In this document: positions 32,271 through 34,033 of the stretch, piece after piece
Position numbering within the stretch: position 1 is the first letter of the stretch
How the letters are laid out: every line of letters begins with the position of its first letter
Assembly: GCA_004297765.1 (NCBI GenBank)
Contig: SCTZ01000136.1
Location: 1 to 34,033, forward strand
Direction of reading: 5' to 3'
DNA length: 34,033 nt
Origin: Chloroflexota bacterium
GTDB taxonomy: Bacteria > Chloroflexota > Dehalococcoidia > FW602-bin16
Program-made: the position numbers and the translations under genes
The notes under the pieces: generated by a model
Database searches by the model: none
What the model was told of the DNA's origin: nothing
Seen by the model: the letters and a program-made list of their open reading frames with translations, nothing else

Positions 32271-32501
32271 ATGCCCCGCACTGTCACAGTCGACAACGTT
32301 CAGGTTCAACGTGTTCAGTTTCTGAAGGACCTCACCGGCAGCATACACGTCTACATCGAGTACAACGTCCGGGCCGGCGATCAGACCGTGCGGCCGGTTC
32401 TGCAGGACATCACGCCCCGCCTGAGCACGGCTCGCAAGGCTGCGGCCCAGTCCATCTTCGACGGTCTCGCCCAGGACATAGCGGCAATTGAGTTGGCATG
32501 A
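32271..32501 (+). CDS. Small protein of unknown function
   Basis: The 76-residue soluble protein has an N-terminal half of alternating hydrophobic residues (VTVDNVQVQRVQFL, then IHVYIEYNV), suggesting a beta sheet, and a C-terminal helix (TARKAAAQSIFDGLAQDI). AAGGAGG lies six bases before the ATG. It overlaps the next gene by 4 bases and is the first of three tightly packed genes. No family was recognised. Confidence 0.75.
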   Translation: MPRTVTVDNVQVQRVQFLKDLTGSIHVYIEYNVRAGDQTVRPVLQDITPRLSTARKAAAQSIFDGLAQDIAAIELA

Positions 32502-32755
32502 GGAGCAACGGTGTGGGCAAGGTACGACTACGAGAGACAGGGCAGACTGACGGGAGCGAGACCGCGCCGGCTCAGAGTATTTCCCTAAAGCCGATGCGCG
32601 TCTCGGGCGTGGTGGTGCGTAAGGCAGACCTGATTGAAGCGCTCATCGTCTACGTGCCGGCGCTGCGGGACATCCAGGTCACTGAGGACGGAGAGCAGTT
32701 TTGGCTGATATTGAACGAAGGAGTCCACGATGAGGATTCGACTGCGCAGCAGTAG
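32498..32755 (+). CDS. Small protein of unknown function
   Basis: The 85-residue soluble protein starts inside the stop of the preceding gene (ATGA overlap). Its central part, VVVRKADLIEALIVYVPALRDIQVTEDGEQFWLIL cut into strands and one helix, suggests a small alpha-beta fold; the first 30 residues are polar. Its end overlaps the start of the secreted protein gene by 26 bases, so all three are coupled. It may be a chaperone or accessory of the secreted protein; this is positional inference only. Confidence 0.7.
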   Translation: MRSNGVGKVRLRETGQTDGSETAPAQSISLKPMRVSGVVVRKADLIEALIVYVPALRDIQVTEDGEQFWLILNEGVHDEDSTAQQ

Positions 32756-33740
32756 AGAGACGACGGCATTGGCCGAGATCAGTCCACCGAAAGAGCCCAC
32801 ATCCATCAATGAGCCGGGCGGCCCGCAGAACGGCGTCACCCATCGACAGTTTCTGAAGATGTGCGGGCTAGGGGCCCTGGGCGGCGGAGCCGCGATCCTC
32901 GCCGCCGGAGCGGGACAACTGGTTGCACCAGCGACCCCCGTGTCAGCACAGAGTTACAACGAGGACCTCCTGGTCAATAGCCCATACAACCTATACGTTG
33001 GCGGAAAGGTCGGCATCGGCGCCACCACGGCTTCGGAATCCCTCGATATCACCGGTGGCAATATCAAGCTCTCGACTGCCAACAGCTCGATCCTCCTGTA
33101 CGGGAACGGCGCGGGGGGAGTGATAGTCAATGACAATACGACGGCCAACAGCGGTTACGGCCAAGTCAACAGAAATAGTGGCGCGCTTTCCATAGCGACC
33201 AACAAGACCGGGTCCGGGACGGCCGGTCCAATCACGCTCAGTCCTAACACGGTGGAGGTCATGCGCATCGATCCCATCGGCAGGGTCGGGATCGGGAACA
33301 TAGCCCCCGGCTACACGCTAGACGTTCTGGGAGACGCCAAAGTCAGCAACCACCTTTGGACAAACGATATACGGTCGAAGGAAGAAACTCCCCGGAATGT
33401 CCTCAACATCAATTACGACACACCCCAAAATGTCTTCCTGTTCAACGGGATTACCAGCGGCAATCCGACGTTGCGGCTCTACGGCTGGAACCCTAACGCT
33501 GAAGGTCCCGGAGTTGGAGGAAGGAACAACACCGACCTGGCGGTCAACTCGGCCGGTCATTTCGCGATCTATCCGAACATTGACAAGCACATCCTCCTAA
33601 ACGTCAGTGGAACAGGCAATGTCGGCATCGGAAGATCAACTCCTGCCGGCAAGCTCGACGTAGGCGGGGATATCTTCGTCAACGGCACAGCAGCCATTGG
33701 CTCGGATGGCGTGGCGAAGCAGTGCTACTACGCGCAGTGA
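32730..33740 (+). CDS. Exported protein with tail-fibre-like repeats and a Tat-like signal
   Basis: The 336-residue protein has an N-terminal region with THRQFLK (37-43) followed by a hydrophobic helix rich in Gly and Ala (about 46-66) and a likely cleavage site after VSAQ. The layout is that of a Tat signal in which the first Arg is His. The mature part has three units of the type GnVGIGnnnPnnkLDVgGD at 92-110, 184-202 and 296-314. Such units are common in phage tail fibres and bacterial surface proteins with trimeric beta folds. The protein lacks an S74 autoprotease end. AAGGAG precedes the ATG. A role as a surface adhesin or spike is likely. Confidence 0.78.
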   Translation: MRIRLRSSRETTALAEISPPKEPTSINEPGGPQNGVTHRQFLKMCGLGALGGGAAILAAGAGQLVAPATPVSAQSYNEDLLVNSPYNLYVGGKVGIGATTASESLDITGGNIKLSTANSSILLYGNGAGGVIVNDNTTANSGYGQVNRNSGALSIATNKTGSGTAGPITLSPNTVEVMRIDPIGRVGIGNIAPGYTLDVLGDAKVSNHLWTNDIRSKEETPRNVLNINYDTPQNVFLFNGITSGNPTLRLYGWNPNAEGPGVGGRNNTDLAVNSAGHFAIYPNIDKHILLNVSGTGNVGIGRSTPAGKLDVGGDIFVNGTAAIGSDGVAKQCYYAQ

Positions 33741-33788
33741 TCGAGGGTTTGCCTGAGAGAGCCGGTCTGAGGACAGATAGCGAGCGCT

Positions 33789-33821
33789 AGACCGCGGCGG
33801 TTTCGGAAACCGCCGCGGTCT
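33789..33821 (+). terminator. Perfect 16-bp hairpin after the secreted protein gene
   Basis: AGACCGCGGCGGTTTC and its exact complement are separated by a single base. It lies 48 bases after the stop codon, which suits a transcript end, but no T run follows. The AGACCGCGGCGGT core is shared with the 31272-31304 hairpins, so it may instead be a repeat of that family. Confidence 0.5.
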
Positions 33822-33881
33822 GGCCGATCGGGAACAGACTACCCGCGGTGGCCTAAAGGTATCTCAGAATTGCAAAATGAA

Positions 33882-33911
33882 AGTTGGCGCGGGAGAAGCT
33901 GTCAACGGATT
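33882..33911 (+). repeat. Dispersed 30-base repeat, copy 2
   Basis: This stretch matches the stretch at 32020-32049 at 25 of 30 positions and contains GTCAACGGATTA exactly as at 31446. Confidence 0.5.
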
Positions 33912-33954
33912 AAGGGGGACTGTTGCCGAACTCGCCTTTATTTAGCAGACATAC

Positions 33955-33960
33955 TATAAT
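33955..33960 (+). promoter_or_regulatory. -10 element of the probable rnpB gene
   Basis: A perfect TATAAT lies just before the RNA gene. No good -35 box is found at 16-18 bases; the nearest TTGCCG (33923-33928) is too far. Confidence 0.55.
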
Positions 33961-34033
33961 GGGGACGTAAGTTCGAGTGGGAATGGAGTGAGCGATGCTC
34001 GGCAGGAAAGTCCCCACGGCAAAGCTGTTTTAC
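33961..34033 (+). ncRNA. rnpB: RNase P RNA, 5' end, cut by the window edge
   Basis: The 5' part fits the pattern of bacterial RNase P RNA: GTTCGAGTGG after about 10 bases, a small P3-like stem GAGC/GCTC (about 33990-34000), then CAGGAAAGTCC. This last block corresponds to the conserved AGGAAAGUCC of the P4 region and lies about 43 bases from the 5' end, as in the Bacillus-type RNA. No reading frame competes. Only about 73 bases are inside the window, so the type and the 3' conserved half cannot be seen. GGGGAC/GTCCCC could also pair as a simple hairpin. Confidence 0.62.

Overview
The window looks like a chromosomal segment of a Gram-positive-like, probably anaerobic or facultative bacterium, most likely a member of the Chloroflexota. 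This is inference, not a phylogenetic result. The grounds are GC-rich DNA, a stand-alone FbiB-type nitroreductase beside cofD and cofE, many short GTAGGGGC-type inverted repeats between genes, multiheme cytochromes tethered by single membrane segments, a two-subunit pyruvate carboxylase and frequent TTG/GTG starts.

Layout. (1) 1-3808, plus strand: a strong promoter, then 3-hydroxyacyl-CoA dehydrogenase, an FbiB-C-like nitroreductase, CofD and CofE. This is a compact coenzyme F420 set translationally coupled to a fatty-acyl/butyrate-type enzyme. (2) 4021-20193, minus strand throughout: a 16-kb electron-transfer island. Read in its own direction it holds a diheme lipoprotein on an Ala/Ser/Pro stalk; a secreted nine-heme cytochrome; a membrane histidine kinase and its LuxR-type regulator; a receiver-only protein; a two-helix micropeptide; two tandem paralogous modules of multiheme cytochrome c plus cytochrome b; an M56 metallopeptidase; a second histidine kinase and regulator pair; and a small membrane protein. 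Both kinases carry a CxxCH c-type heme motif in their sensor part. (3) 20520-23736, minus strand: the two subunits of pyruvate carboxylase, PycA and PycB. (4) 24066-29169, plus strand: a promoter, an adenosylcobalamin riboswitch with a clear terminator, an ECF transporter (fused double ATPase, S component, EcfT) and a UbiD-family decarboxylase. (5) 29253-34033, plus strand: an acyltransferase-3 membrane protein, a third response regulator without a kinase, a repeat-rich spacer, an orphan TatA, two small unknown proteins, a secreted protein with tail-fibre-like repeats, and the 5' end of what looks like the RNase P RNA gene, cut by the window edge.

How it may work together. The two cytochrome b proteins could oxidise menaquinol and pass electrons to their membrane-anchored multiheme partners. 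From there electrons could go to the nine-heme secreted cytochrome and the stalked diheme lipoprotein outside the membrane. The two heme-motif kinases would then report the redox state or the presence of the acceptor. No terminal reductase is recognisable, so the acceptor is unknown; extracellular electron transfer is a reasonable but unproven reading. The region is also rich in MITE-like inverted repeats lying in the gaps between operons.
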